Shown here in pieces: positions 28,601 to 36,819 of a DNA stretch of 64,000 nt. Source of the DNA: UMGS1696 sp964623635 (GTDB taxonomy: Bacteria > Bacillota > Clostridia > Oscillospirales > CAG-272); NCBI GenBank assembly GCA_964623635.1, contig CAZUUA010000003.1:62001-126000 (forward strand), given 5' to 3'. The notes under the pieces were generated by a model. That model was not told the origin of the DNA, made no database searches, and saw nothing but the letters and a program-made list of their open reading frames with translations. Positions within the stretch are counted from its first letter, which is position 1, and each line of letters begins with the position of its first letter. A program made the translations under genes and the position numbers.

Positions 28601-30084
28601 TTGAAGCGTTCCAGCACCTTACCACCCTTGATCCGCACGGCACCGATCTCGGTGATCTTACAGCTGACCGCAGACAGACCGGTGGTCTCGATATCAAACA
28701 CGATCACTTCATCGGAAAAGCCTACGTCTTCCCCTTTGTAGGAGGCACGAAAGGTATCGTCCACATAGTAGGCTTCTACGCCGTACAGGATCTTGATATC
28801 CTTGCCGTCTTTCTTCAGTCCGTCGGCAGTCAGCATAGCCACAGGAAAGGACTGCAGGTTGCCGTGGTCGGTGATGGCAATGGCTTTGTGTCCCCAGCGT
28901 GCGGCAGTTTTGACCACCTCGTCGGCTTTGGTGGTGGCGTCCATAGCGGACATACAGGTGTGCAGATGCAGCTCCACCCGTTTTTCTTCCGATTTGTCCT
29001 GGCGCAGTACGGCCTTCACCTGCAAAATATCCGTATACTGCATGAACAGTTCGCCGTCGAAGGTATCCTTTTTGATGCTGCCACGGACGGCGTATCGCTT
29101 GCCCTTGGACCACAGGCTCAGTGCTTCGTCCATTTGCTCGATGGGCACGGTGAGCTTCACGTAGAGGGACGCTTCTTTGTCGGTGAGCGCCACGGTGATC
29201 ATGGTCTTGTCGCCTTTGCGGGTATCCTTGGTCTGGATATCAAACACTTCGCCCAAAATCACGCAGCTTTTGGCGGTGGCATGAATGGCACGGAGCGGCA
29301 CCACTTCTTCCAGTGAGAAAAGTTCGCCAAATACCACCGATGGTTCGGACACGTCAAAGGTGCACCGGCCGGAACGAACAACGCCGTCGCCGATCCATTC
29401 CACCTGGTCTTCGCCATTGAACAGAGAGAACACGCGGGGCAGCGCCGGTTTCTCCGCTTCTTCCGGTGCCGCATTGTTCCCTTCTTCGGCACGTTTGGCG
29501 GCTTCGGCTTCCAGACGCTCTGCTTCCTGCTGGATCAATACCGATTGAGACTGCAGCTGTGCCAATTGTCCCTGCATATAGGCTTCGTATTGGGTCTGTG
29601 CATTTTCTGCTTCTGCAATTTCCACTTTGTAGGTAATGCCAAATTCACTGTAGATAATACCGGCGATCACTTGGCTGGTTCGTGCCAGATCCAACAGAGA
29701 CAGACCGCCGCGGGTAAAGGGGATCCGGAAGCGCAGGACATCGTCTTCCCGTTCCAGGGTATATCGATTGAAAAAGCCGTTTGCCACCACGCCTACACGG
29801 GCCGCTTCCGTCAGCACCTCCGGAATATAATCGGTGGAAAACAGTTCGATGGGATAATGCGGCAAGATACGCATTTGGGAAAGCTCATACGTGCGGGCAA
29901 TATCGGTTTCCAGCTCATACAGGTCTTTTTTGCGATACAGCTTGGGTAGATTACAGTTGACCTCGGCGATCCGGCGTTCCTTATCCAGACGCACCTTCAC
30001 CTCTGTGGCATTCTCGAAGATCTCTTTCGCCGTGCCCAAAGGAATATACCGTTTGAAGATCTCGCCCAGCTTGCGGTCAGCCAT
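25654..30084 (-). CDS. polC: DNA polymerase III, PolC type
   Basis: The Gram-positive replicative polymerase with built-in proofreading, 1476 residues. In order: N-terminal domains, an OB-fold (~240-370), the PHP domain (ELHLHTCMSAMDATT, ITDHG), the inserted DEDD exonuclease (VIVFDIETTGL, IAHNATFDTGFI, NHHRACDDAEML), the rest of PHP, a zinc-type cysteine cluster (CPKCKWSQF...CPECG), the polymerase core with the catalytic TPDIDLNFSGD, and the C-terminal helix-hairpin-helix region. I prefer ATG 30084 (MADRKLGEIFKRY); a GTG four codons upstream is the alternative. The start overlaps the ispG stop by 8 bases, so translation is coupled. Confidence 0.97.
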   Translation of the reverse strand: MADRKLGEIFKRYIPLGTAKEIFENATEVKVRLDKERRIAEVNCNLPKLYRKKDLYELETDIARTYELSQMRILPHYPIELFSTDYIPEVLTEAARVGVVANGFFNRYTLEREDDVLRFRIPFTRGGLSLLDLARTSQVIAGIIYSEFGITYKVEIAEAENAQTQYEAYMQGQLAQLQSQSVLIQQEAERLEAEAAKRAEEGNNAAPEEAEKPALPRVFSLFNGEDQVEWIGDGVVRSGRCTFDVSEPSVVFGELFSLEEVVPLRAIHATAKSCVILGEVFDIQTKDTRKGDKTMITVALTDKEASLYVKLTVPIEQMDEALSLWSKGKRYAVRGSIKKDTFDGELFMQYTDILQVKAVLRQDKSEEKRVELHLHTCMSAMDATTKADEVVKTAARWGHKAIAITDHGNLQSFPVAMLTADGLKKDGKDIKILYGVEAYYVDDTFRASYKGEDVGFSDEVIVFDIETTGLSAVSCKITEIGAVRIKGGKVLERFNRLVNPGEPIPQNIVELTGITDEMVANEPTIDVVLPEFFDFIGDKLLIAHNATFDTGFIRQAAEDLGLPFLNPYLDTLAMSRYMNPDLKNHKLDTLAKHYNLGDFNHHRACDDAEMLANIYFCMAEDLEQEGISNIGLLNYAMSEKADPLKLKTYHMIILVKNQAGMKNLYKLVSDGYLKYYRRNPRIPRSHLEELREGLIIGSACEAGELFAAIREGRSEADLLEMASFYDYLEIQPISNNSFMIEQGMVKDEEELRNLNRRVIELGRKAGKPVCATCDAHYLNPEDEIYRRIILSGMKFKDADKESYLYYRTTEEMLAEFDYLGEDLAREVVIENPNRIADSIDVVRPIPEGNYPPHIDGAEEELTTKCWDLAKELYGDPLPEVVSARLERELNSIISNGFAIMYIIARKLVENSESKGYQVGSRGSVGSSFAATMAGITRVNPLPPHYRCPKCKWSQFLEGGEVGSGFDLPEKNCPECGTPLERDGHDIPFETFLGFKGDKTPDIDLNFSGDVQGDAHRFTEVLFGTGKAFKAGTIGTLADKTAYGYILHYLEDKGISVNRAEIDRLVAGCVGVKRTTGQHPGGIIVVPAEYDITDFSPVQHPADDPNSDIITTHFEFKYLHDTILKLDILGHDIPTKYKRMEEYSGVPVLDVPLSDPAVYQSFTSTEPIGVTPEQIDSKTATLGLPEMGTRFIRGVLMDAQPKNFTDLLQISGLTHGTGCWLGNAQDLIANKVCTISDVIGCRDDIMMTLIHKYHMDKSLSFKIMEFVRKNKKGVIIPQEMQDAMLEHNVPQWYIDSLQKIRYMFPKAHAAAYVMDAIRLMWYKIYYPVAFYAGYFSAAPDGFDGEIVMGGKDHVKDTLTDMNKHRNELSQKDVDVADALMLVNEYYQRGYEFLPVDIQKSHAHKYLPENGKIRLPFSSLPGIGANAADSIMQARDRTEIYSIDQLQQEAKMSRSVLDILDRNGALKGLTKTNQLSMF

Positions 30085-31177
30085 GGTTCTCACCACTTTC
30101 CGTAAAGCGTGCCATATCGTCCTGCAGCAAGCGTACCAGTGTGGGGATCAGCTCGTTCTCCAGCACCTTGCATACAGTCTTGCCCTTGCGAAACACAAGA
30201 CCGCAGCCTTTGCCGCCGGCGATGCCGTAGTCCGCTTCTCTGGCCTCTCCGGGACCATTGACGATGCAGCCCATGATGGCAACATTGAGATTTCTGCCAT
30301 GGGTGTCCAAGCCTTCCAGTGCCTTTTTACAGGATGCCTGCAGTTCGATCAGGTCGATGGCGGTACGGCCACAGGTAGGACAGGAAATGAAGTTGATGCC
30401 GCCTTTTTCCCAGCGACCGGCAGCTTTCAGGATCTCCTTTGCCGCCTTGATCTCCTCGGCTGGATCAGCGGTCAGAGACACACGGATGGTGTCACCAATG
30501 CCTTCTGTCAGCAGTGCGCCGATGCCCATGGCATTTTTGACCAGTCCCGAATACCAGTCTCCGGCTTCGGTCACGCCCAAATGAATGGGATAGTCCGATG
30601 CACCTGCTACGATCCGGCAGGCTTCCAGCATATTTTGCACATTGGATGCTTTTATAGATAGAACGATGTCAGAGAAGCCATATTTTTCCAGCATTTCTGC
30701 CTGGGTCAATGCAGATTCTGCCAATGCTTCCGGTGTGGGAGAACCATATTTTGCCAGAAGCTTTTTGTCCAGAGAACCGCTGTTGACACCGATCCGGATG
30801 GGGACACCGGCACTCCGGCAGGCTCTGGCCACCTCTTCCACCTTCCATGCTTCCCCGATGTTGCCGGGGTTGATACGGATCTTATCGGCGCCTTGCCGCA
30901 GGGATGCCAGTGCGATACGGTAGTCAAAATGGATATCCGCCACCAGTGGGGATGTGCTGCCATGGGTCTTGGCATAGGAAAAGATCACAGCGTCTTCCTC
31001 GGTGGGAACCGCCATACGCACGATGTCACAGCCTTCCTTTTCCAACGCTAAGATCTGGGCGGTGGTACCCTCTACGTCGGATGCCGGTCTGTTGGTCATG
31101 GATTGGATGGATACCGGTGCGCTACCGCCAATGGTCAAATGTCCTACCTGCACTGTCCGTGTCTGATGTCGAACCAT
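30077..31177 (-). CDS. ispG: 4-hydroxy-3-methylbut-2-enyl diphosphate synthase
   Basis: Iron-sulfur enzyme of the methylerythritol phosphate pathway that converts MEcPP into HMBPP. The 366-residue, two-domain bacterial form starts with the substrate-binding barrel (VQVGHLTIGG, SMTNRPASDVEGT) and ends with the 4Fe-4S domain: Cys266 and Cys269 in SCPTCGRT, Cys304 in MGCIVNGPGE, and Glu311 as the fourth ligand. It has its own promoter behind the rseP terminator, and overlaps polC. Together with dxr and uppS nearby it shows that the cell makes isoprenoids by the MEP route. Confidence 0.96.
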   Translation of the reverse strand: MVRHQTRTVQVGHLTIGGSAPVSIQSMTNRPASDVEGTTAQILALEKEGCDIVRMAVPTEEDAVIFSYAKTHGSTSPLVADIHFDYRIALASLRQGADKIRINPGNIGEAWKVEEVARACRSAGVPIRIGVNSGSLDKKLLAKYGSPTPEALAESALTQAEMLEKYGFSDIVLSIKASNVQNMLEACRIVAGASDYPIHLGVTEAGDWYSGLVKNAMGIGALLTEGIGDTIRVSLTADPAEEIKAAKEILKAAGRWEKGGINFISCPTCGRTAIDLIELQASCKKALEGLDTHGRNLNVAIMGCIVNGPGEAREADYGIAGGKGCGLVFRKGKTVCKVLENELIPTLVRLLQDDMARFTESGENHG

Positions 31178-31220
31178 ACTACAACGAGCCTCTCTTTGTC
31201 GAAAAAATACATACGGGGAT

Positions 31221-31249
31221 ATTATAGCACAAATCGGCGAAAATTGCCA
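31221..31249 (-). promoter_or_regulatory. Promoter of ispG-polC
   Basis: Extended -10 (TGC-TATAAT) with a weak -35 (TGGCAA) at 17 bp on the minus strand, 43 bp before the ispG start. Confidence 0.65.
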
Positions 31250-31293
31250 TAGGTAAATCCGAATTTGCTTTGAAAAAATCTCCGTTGCAGATG

Positions 31294-31330
31294 ATAAAGA
31301 ACCCGCAGACTGCTTACAATCTACGGGTTC
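31294..31330 (-). terminator. Terminator after rseP
   Basis: GAACCCGTAGA pairs with TCTGCGGGTTC, followed by TTTAT on the minus strand. Confidence 0.75.
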
Positions 31331-31337
31331 AAATATG

Positions 31338-32420
31338 TCAGAATAAATTGATGATGTCCTTACAAGTGATCACGACGAACAGGATCATGAGCAGCACCAT
31401 ACCGGCAAAGTGGATCATACCTTCCACATTCCGGTTGATAGGCTTGCGACGTACCAGCTCGATCAGCTGAAACAGCAGCCGGCCGCCGTCCAATGCCGGG
31501 AACGGAAGCAGGTTCATGACGCCAAGGTTCATGCTGATGACCACGGCCATATAGATCAGATCCTCCACACCTTCCTTGGCTGCCTCGCCTAAAGTCTCCG
31601 TTACGCCCACCGGTCCGGACACCGACTCGATGCTATACCGGCCTGCCAGCATATCGTAAAGAGATTCCCAGATCATTTTGATGGTGGAGGTGGCTCTGTA
31701 GAAGGAGTGCTTCAGGATGGTGGCGGCGTTGACGTCTTCGCCCAGCACATAGAAATCCACGTCACCGAAGATGGTGCCGCTTTCGTAAAAGGTGGGAAAC
31801 TGCACATTGGGAACCACAACGGTTTCGCCGTTTCGCACCACGGTGATGTCCAGCGGTTCCCAGCCACGGCGCATGACCTCATACACCAGCTCGTTGGCGA
31901 TGTGTACTTTGGCAGGACCCACTTTGACGATGGTATCACCCACCATCAGGCCGTAGGTCTCCGTGGATGGGGTTTCCGGCACAGCAGACTCCGTTTCGTT
32001 CTCCGTGACTACCACCGGTTCCTGGAACTTGGCGATGGTCGTGGAGGGCAGTCGATCCTGCGCCATGACCAAAAAGCTCATGACCAGCACACCGATGCAG
32101 ATATTCATAGTGGCACCGGCTACCGTGATGATGATCCGCTGCCACACAGGTTTCCGATGGAAGGCATTGGGATCCTCGGATTCTTCATCCTCACCCACCA
32201 TGCTGACGAAGCCACCGATGGGCAGTGCACGGAGCGAATAGGCGATGCCCGTCCTCTTCGACACTTTGGTGAACAGCTTGGGACCCATGCCAATGGCAAA
32301 TTCCCGGATGGTCACATGGAACAGGCGTGCACACAAATAATGCCCCAGCTCATGGATAAAGATGAGAAACCCAAAAATCAACAGGGCTATAACGATGGTC
32401 CAAATGTTTATAGAGATCAC
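31338..32420 (-). CDS. rseP: RseP-type site-2 zinc metalloprotease
   Basis: A membrane-embedded protease of family M50 that cuts transmembrane segments, for example anti-sigma factors or leftover signal peptides. The 360-residue protein has the zinc motif HELGH in the first helix (23-27), a single PDZ domain (~115-200; YGLMVGDTIVKVG), and the third zinc ligand in the FPALDGG motif (Asp311), with four membrane segments in total. It starts 3 bp after dxr, as in many Firmicutes, and is the last gene of uppS-cdsA-dxr-rseP before a terminator. Confidence 0.93.
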   Translation of the reverse strand: MISINIWTIVIALLIFGFLIFIHELGHYLCARLFHVTIREFAIGMGPKLFTKVSKRTGIAYSLRALPIGGFVSMVGEDEESEDPNAFHRKPVWQRIIITVAGATMNICIGVLVMSFLVMAQDRLPSTTIAKFQEPVVVTENETESAVPETPSTETYGLMVGDTIVKVGPAKVHIANELVYEVMRRGWEPLDITVVRNGETVVVPNVQFPTFYESGTIFGDVDFYVLGEDVNAATILKHSFYRATSTIKMIWESLYDMLAGRYSIESVSGPVGVTETLGEAAKEGVEDLIYMAVVISMNLGVMNLLPFPALDGGRLLFQLIELVRRKPINRNVEGMIHFAGMVLLMILFVVITCKDIINLF

Positions 32421-32423
32421 TTC

Positions 32424-33587
32424 CTATCTGTTGCGGAATTGCTGCAGGAGCGCAGCTGTCTTCCGTTTTGTACGGTCTACCGTATCGAGGACGTCCTCTA
32501 TGGTCGTGTACGTGTTGCCGTCCCAGGCCGCCATGGTCTCCAGGACCACCTCGGCGATGGTGGAAAACGGGATCTGATCGGCTAAGAAGGCATCTACGGC
32601 CGCTTCGTCTGCAGCAATCAATGCTGCCGGGTAGCTACCATCGGCTCGTATCGCTTCTCTTGCGACACGAAGCAGTGGAAATGCAGCTTCGTCCGGTGCG
32701 GCAAAGGTCAGGCTTGCCAAGGCTGCAAAGTCCAAGCCGGGTTTCTCTACCATATCACGTGCCGGATGGGTAAAGGCATAGCGGATACAATACCGCATAT
32801 CCGGCGGTGCCAGCTGTGCGATGACGGTATTGTCAGTATATTCCACCATAGAATGGATTATACTTTGCCGATGGATCAACACCTCCACCCGGTGCTCCGG
32901 CACATGGAACAGACGCACGGCCTCCATGATCTCGAAGCCCTTGTTCATGAGCGTTGCGCTGTCCACCGTGATCTTCGGACCCATTTTCCACGTGGGATGG
33001 GCTAAGGTCTGGTCTTTTGTCACCCGATCGAGCTGCGCCTTTGTATATCCGAAAAAGGGACCGCCGGATGCTGTCAGCAGGATCCTCTTGAGAGAGGCAC
33101 CCGGGCTGTCCTGCAGGCACTGGAAGATGGCGCTGTGCTCGCTGTCTACCGGGATCAGTTCCCCACCGGATCGGCGGATGTGTTCCCACAGGGTATTGCC
33201 CAGCACGATCACCGATTCCTTATTGGCCATTGCCACTCGTTTTCCACTGTCGGCAGCGGCGATGGCTGTAGGGATACCGGCCAGTCCGGCGATGGCGTGA
33301 AGGATGCAGTCCGCATTGGTGGTACGGATGGCGTCCAGCAGCTCGTCTTGCGTCCATATGATCCTCGGGCAGCTCTGTCCCAGCCGTTCTCTCAGCAGCG
33401 CTGCGGCGGTTTGATCCTTGACGTACACGGTCTCCGGGTGAAAGGTCCGGATCTGCCGGGTCAGCGTATCCAGTTGATTCCAGGCCGTCAGCAGCGATAC
33501 AGACAGTCCCATATCCTGCACCACATCCAATGCCTGTGTGCCCACAGAACCGGTGCTGCCCAGGATGGCTACTTTTTTGATTTGCAT
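32424..33587 (-). CDS. dxr: 1-deoxy-D-xylulose 5-phosphate reductoisomerase
   Basis: Second enzyme of the MEP pathway: converts DXP to MEP with NADPH and a divalent metal. The 387-residue protein shows the nucleotide-binding GSTGSVGTQAL (10-20), the NKESVIVLG segment, the metal/substrate motif PVDSEHSAIFQCL, the flexible loop LTASGGPFFG, and WKMGPKITVDSATLMNKGFE. Length is typical. It lies 21 bp after cdsA and 3 bp before rseP, in the standard Gram-positive order. Confidence 0.96.
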   Translation of the reverse strand: MQIKKVAILGSTGSVGTQALDVVQDMGLSVSLLTAWNQLDTLTRQIRTFHPETVYVKDQTAAALLRERLGQSCPRIIWTQDELLDAIRTTNADCILHAIAGLAGIPTAIAAADSGKRVAMANKESVIVLGNTLWEHIRRSGGELIPVDSEHSAIFQCLQDSPGASLKRILLTASGGPFFGYTKAQLDRVTKDQTLAHPTWKMGPKITVDSATLMNKGFEIMEAVRLFHVPEHRVEVLIHRQSIIHSMVEYTDNTVIAQLAPPDMRYCIRYAFTHPARDMVEKPGLDFAALASLTFAAPDEAAFPLLRVAREAIRADGSYPAALIAADEAAVDAFLADQIPFSTIAEVVLETMAAWDGNTYTTIEDVLDTVDRTKRKTAALLQQFRNR

Positions 33588-33608
33588 TCTATCTATCCTT
33601 AAAACGAA

Positions 33609-34445
33609 TTATGAAAACAGGTTTCCAAAGAAATACAGCAGGATGTACAGCACCGGTGCGGTTGCCATGACGCTGTCGAAGCGATCCATGACGCCACCGT
33701 GACCGGGAAAGAGTTTGCCATAGTCCTTGATACCGTAATACCGTTTGACCACCGAAGCGATCAGGTCGCCGATCTGGGAGACCACCGAGATGATGGCACC
33801 AAAAACGGTCAGGAACAGGATCGTCTTTGCTGTGGGAGACACGATGCAGGCGTACACGGCATAGGCGATGGCTGTAAACACGATACCGCCGACGGAGCCT
33901 TCCACGGTCTTCTTGGGACTGACCTCCGGGATGAGCTTATGCTTGCCCAGCAGTCGGCCGGTGAAGTAGGCAAAGGTATCGCTGACCCAGGCACCGATAA
34001 AGGGCAGCAAATACAGGGACGTGCTATCGCCGCTTCTCCGCAGACACAAAATGCTGGTAAACGCCATGGTCACGTACAGGGTCATCATGAGTAGCGCCGC
34101 TGCGTCGGGGAATTGGATCTTCCCTCGGCTGAACACCACCACCGCAAAGGTATACAGCATCAGCACCACAAACAGCAGGCACACAGACTCGATTGCACGC
34201 GCATTGCCCAATGACCGGGGTAGGAACACACTGCCGGCTGCCAACAGGAAATGGGGAGTCCACAGGGCCAATGGGCCGATCTCATGGGATGCTTCTGCGG
34301 TACCACGGGTGCAGTGCCACAGCTCGTACACGGCGACCACATTCAGCACCGCCATGGCGATTTCAAATATGATGGTATCCGAAAATATACACACCGGTAC
34401 AAAAATACACAGGGCTACGATGGCTGTAATGATTCTTGTTCGCAT
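33609..34445 (-). CDS. cdsA: Phosphatidate cytidylyltransferase
   Basis: Makes CDP-diacylglycerol from CTP and phosphatidic acid, the precursor of all phospholipids including cardiolipin. The 278-residue membrane protein has about eight helices and ends with the family signature: SQIGDLIASVVKR, then KDYGKLFPGHGGVMDRFDS. Start ATG 34445 has GAGGTG at 6-7 bases; the frame upstream reads through uppS and is not coding. It follows uppS by 8 bp. Confidence 0.94.
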   Translation of the reverse strand: MRTRIITAIVALCIFVPVCIFSDTIIFEIAMAVLNVVAVYELWHCTRGTAEASHEIGPLALWTPHFLLAAGSVFLPRSLGNARAIESVCLLFVVLMLYTFAVVVFSRGKIQFPDAAALLMMTLYVTMAFTSILCLRRSGDSTSLYLLPFIGAWVSDTFAYFTGRLLGKHKLIPEVSPKKTVEGSVGGIVFTAIAYAVYACIVSPTAKTILFLTVFGAIISVVSQIGDLIASVVKRYYGIKDYGKLFPGHGGVMDRFDSVMATAPVLYILLYFFGNLFS

Positions 34446-34453
34446 AACACACC

Positions 34454-35167
34454 TCACGCTTTGTCCAGTCCGCCCCACCGGCGTTTTCGTCCGGCGAAGT
34501 TTCGCACCATTTCGTCCACATCTGCTTCCGTCAGCTCCGGCCACATTTTGTCGGAGAAATAATATTCTGCATAGGCACTTTGCCACAAGAGGAAGTTGGA
34601 GATGCGCAGCTCCTTGCCGGTACGCACCACGAGATCGGGGTCGGGACAATGGGCGGTATACAGGTGGGCTGTGATATCGGCTTCGGTGATCTCGGATTTG
34701 CCTTCTGCCAGCAGCGACTGTACAGCGTGGGTGATCTCCGCTCTGCCGCCGTAATTGAGTGCGATATTGAGTACAAACGGTCGTCCAATGGTGTCCCGTT
34801 CGAGGGTTTCGAGGTGGTCACGCATGGCTGGCGAAAACGGTGTTTTGTCCCCGATGAAGTGGAATTCGATCTCCTGTTCTGCATCGGCTTCTTTGGCAAA
34901 GACATCGAGTAGCCGCAAAATGGCATCGACCTCTGTCTTTGGACGATTCCAGTTTTCGGTGGAAAAGGCGTACACAGTACAGTACTGTATGCCAATTTTT
35001 CGGCAATACCGCATGATCTTTTTGAAATTGTCCGCTCCGGCTTTATGTCCGGCTTCTCGTGGGAGCAGTCGTGCGTTTGCCCATCTGCCGTTTCCATCCA
35101 TAATGAAGGCGATGTGCCGAAGTCTCGACTGCTCCACCAGAGAAGCGACCTCGTTTGTTGGATTCAT
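34454..35167 (-). CDS. uppS: Undecaprenyl diphosphate synthase
   Basis: cis-Prenyltransferase that builds the C55 lipid carrier for peptidoglycan from isopentenyl diphosphate. The 237-residue protein has the family start HIAFIMDGNGRWA (catalytic Asp24), the middle motif FSTENWNRP, and the closing LVVRTGKELRISNFLLWQSAYAEYYF. Length is in the usual 230-250 range. First gene of the uppS-cdsA-dxr-rseP run, 140 bp after frr with only a weak hairpin between. Confidence 0.95.
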   Translation of the reverse strand: MNPTNEVASLVEQSRLRHIAFIMDGNGRWANARLLPREAGHKAGADNFKKIMRYCRKIGIQYCTVYAFSTENWNRPKTEVDAILRLLDVFAKEADAEQEIEFHFIGDKTPFSPAMRDHLETLERDTIGRPFVLNIALNYGGRAEITHAVQSLLAEGKSEITEADITAHLYTAHCPDPDLVVRTGKELRISNFLLWQSAYAEYYFSDKMWPELTEADVDEMVRNFAGRKRRWGGLDKA

Positions 35168-35269
35168 CTGTCACTCCCCTATCCCTTGACAAAAATTTTG
35201 GTGTATTCTCGTGAACAAAACGTTGTTCTTGTGATTATTTTATGAAAAAAGCCGCAACAAAAGCAAAGT

Positions 35270-35284
35270 CCCGGAAGAACCGGG
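35270..35284 (-). terminator. Weak hairpin between frr and uppS
   Basis: CCCGG-TTCTT-CCGGG on the minus strand, followed by a broken U-rich stretch. It may only partly stop transcription, leaving uppS expressed from the frr transcript. Confidence 0.35.
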
Positions 35285-35307
35285 CGCAATGCATATTCGG
35301 TTGTGTG

Positions 35308-35862
35308 TCAGATCGCCATGATCTCCTTTTCCTTGGCAGCGGTCAGGGTGTCGATCTCCTTGATGTACTTGTCGGTCATATCCTGTACGATCTTATCGGA
35401 GGTCTTCTGTTCATCCTCGGTCATTTCGCCGTTCTTCTTCATTGTCTTGCTCTTATCGTTGGCGTCACGACGGATGTTCCGGATCGCAACCTTGGCATCC
35501 TCGCCCTTCTTCTGCAGACCCTTCTTGATCTCCTTACGTCTTTCCTCGGTGAGCTGCGGGAACACCAGACGGATCACGGTGCCGTCGTTCTGGGGATTGA
35601 TACCGATATCGGAGGTCATGATGGCCTTCTCGATGCTCTTCAGCGTGGTCTTGTCCCAAGGTGTGATAGCCAGGGTCTTGGGGTCGGTCACCTTTACTTC
35701 TGCCATAGAGGTGATGGCTGTGGGAGAGCCGTAGTAATCTACAGTCAGATTGTTCAGTACAGCAGCGTTGGCACGACCGGCACGGATGCTCGCCAGCTCC
35801 TCCTGGTACACGCTGATGGACTTTTGCATCTTGCTTTCAAATTCCTTAGTATCCAGTTTCAT
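35308..35862 (-). CDS. frr: Ribosome recycling factor
   Basis: Splits the post-termination ribosome together with EF-G. The 184-residue protein has the typical SIRAGRANAAVLNNLTVDYYGS segment (the RAGRA motif), then ITPWDKTTLKSIEKAI and the C-terminal long helices with RRDANDK. Length is exactly that of the family. It begins 27 bp after pyrH, the universal neighbour order. Confidence 0.97.
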   Translation of the reverse strand: MKLDTKEFESKMQKSISVYQEELASIRAGRANAAVLNNLTVDYYGSPTAITSMAEVKVTDPKTLAITPWDKTTLKSIEKAIMTSDIGINPQNDGTVIRLVFPQLTEERRKEIKKGLQKKGEDAKVAIRNIRRDANDKSKTMKKNGEMTEDEQKTSDKIVQDMTDKYIKEIDTLTAAKEKEIMAI

Positions 35863-35889
35863 GCTTGTTATCTCCTTTGTATGTGGTTT

Positions 35890-36669
35890 TTATTCGTAAA
35901 TTTCTGGTTTTGCGATTTTTTGACAGGTCACCAGGGTGCCGATCTGCTCGCCGCACACGGTACGGATGATGTTCTCCGGATCCTCCAGACTGAACACGTA
36001 GCTGTCGATCCCCTGCTCTTCGGCGATGGCAGAGGCAGCGGTGTCGGTGGCCTTCAGGTCATCCCGGAGGCAAATTTCGTAGGACAGGGTCTTATACTTG
36101 ACAGCGTTGTCGGGATCCTTTGCCGGGTCACGGTCGTACACGCCGTCCACGCTCTTTGCCATGAGGATCATATCGGCCTGGATCTCGGCGGCACGAACCA
36201 CGGCGGCGGTATCGGTGGAAACGAAAGGCACACCGGTTCCGGCGGCAAAGATCACGGGGCAGCCCTTCTCCATATATTCGATGGCAGCCTTATAATGGTA
36301 GATCTCGGCAAAGTTGGGCATGGCGACAGGAGACATGACTCTTGCGTTGAGCCCGGTCTTTTCCAGAGCGTCCTGGAACCGCAGGCAGTTGATGGTGGTG
36401 GCCAGCATACCCATGTGGTCGGCACGGGCACGGGTCACGCCTTCGCCCAGCTTGCCACGCCAAATGTTGCCGGCGCCGATGACGATGCCCACCTGCACGC
36501 CCATATCGATACAGGTCTTCACGACAGCGGCGATCTCGTCCAACTTTGCGCTATCGAATATTTCTTTGATTTCTTCTTTGTTGGTTTCTGCGGAAATGGT
36601 CTTGAGAGCCAGTGCTTCTCCGGACAATTTCAGCAGGACACGTTTGTATACCGGTTTACGATTTTCCAT
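35890..36669 (-). CDS. pyrH: UMP kinase
   Basis: Phosphorylates UMP to UDP with ATP; the bacterial enzyme is hexameric and allosterically controlled. The 259-residue protein has the nucleotide motif RVLLKLSGEAL, GAGNIWRG for phosphate binding, GTGVPFVSTDTAAVVRA, and SVDGVYDRDPAKDP. It is about 20 residues longer than usual; an insert near residues 20-45 (ETNKEEIKEIFDSAK) accounts for most of this. Own promoter with GGGAAGGGG before the start. Part of the rpsB-tsf-pyrH-frr cluster but separated from tsf by an unrelated gene. Confidence 0.94.
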   Translation of the reverse strand: MENRKPVYKRVLLKLSGEALALKTISAETNKEEIKEIFDSAKLDEIAAVVKTCIDMGVQVGIVIGAGNIWRGKLGEGVTRARADHMGMLATTINCLRFQDALEKTGLNARVMSPVAMPNFAEIYHYKAAIEYMEKGCPVIFAAGTGVPFVSTDTAAVVRAAEIQADMILMAKSVDGVYDRDPAKDPDNAVKYKTLSYEICLRDDLKATDTAASAIAEEQGIDSYVFSLEDPENIIRTVCGEQIGTLVTCQKIAKPEIYE

Positions 36670-36701
36670 GGCAGTATACCCCTTCCCAGTTGTTACATAC
36701 T

Positions 36702-36730
36702 ATTGTACCGTATAAATCGTGATTTGTAAA
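36702..36730 (-). promoter_or_regulatory. Promoter of pyrH-frr
   Basis: TTTACA, 17-bp spacer, TACAAT on the minus strand. It shows that pyrH is transcribed apart from rpsB-tsf. Confidence 0.75.
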
Positions 36731-36761
36731 GGGTTTTTCAATAGATTTTCTGTAAATCCTC

Positions 36762-36798
36762 AAAAAATTCCCGCCACTTATCGCTAAATGACGGGAAA
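36762..36798 (-). terminator. Terminator after the surface protein gene
   Basis: TTCCCG-CA pairs with TG-CGGGAA on the minus strand, followed by six T. Confidence 0.8.
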
Positions 36799-36819
36799 AA
36801 CCGTATTCGTTATGATCGT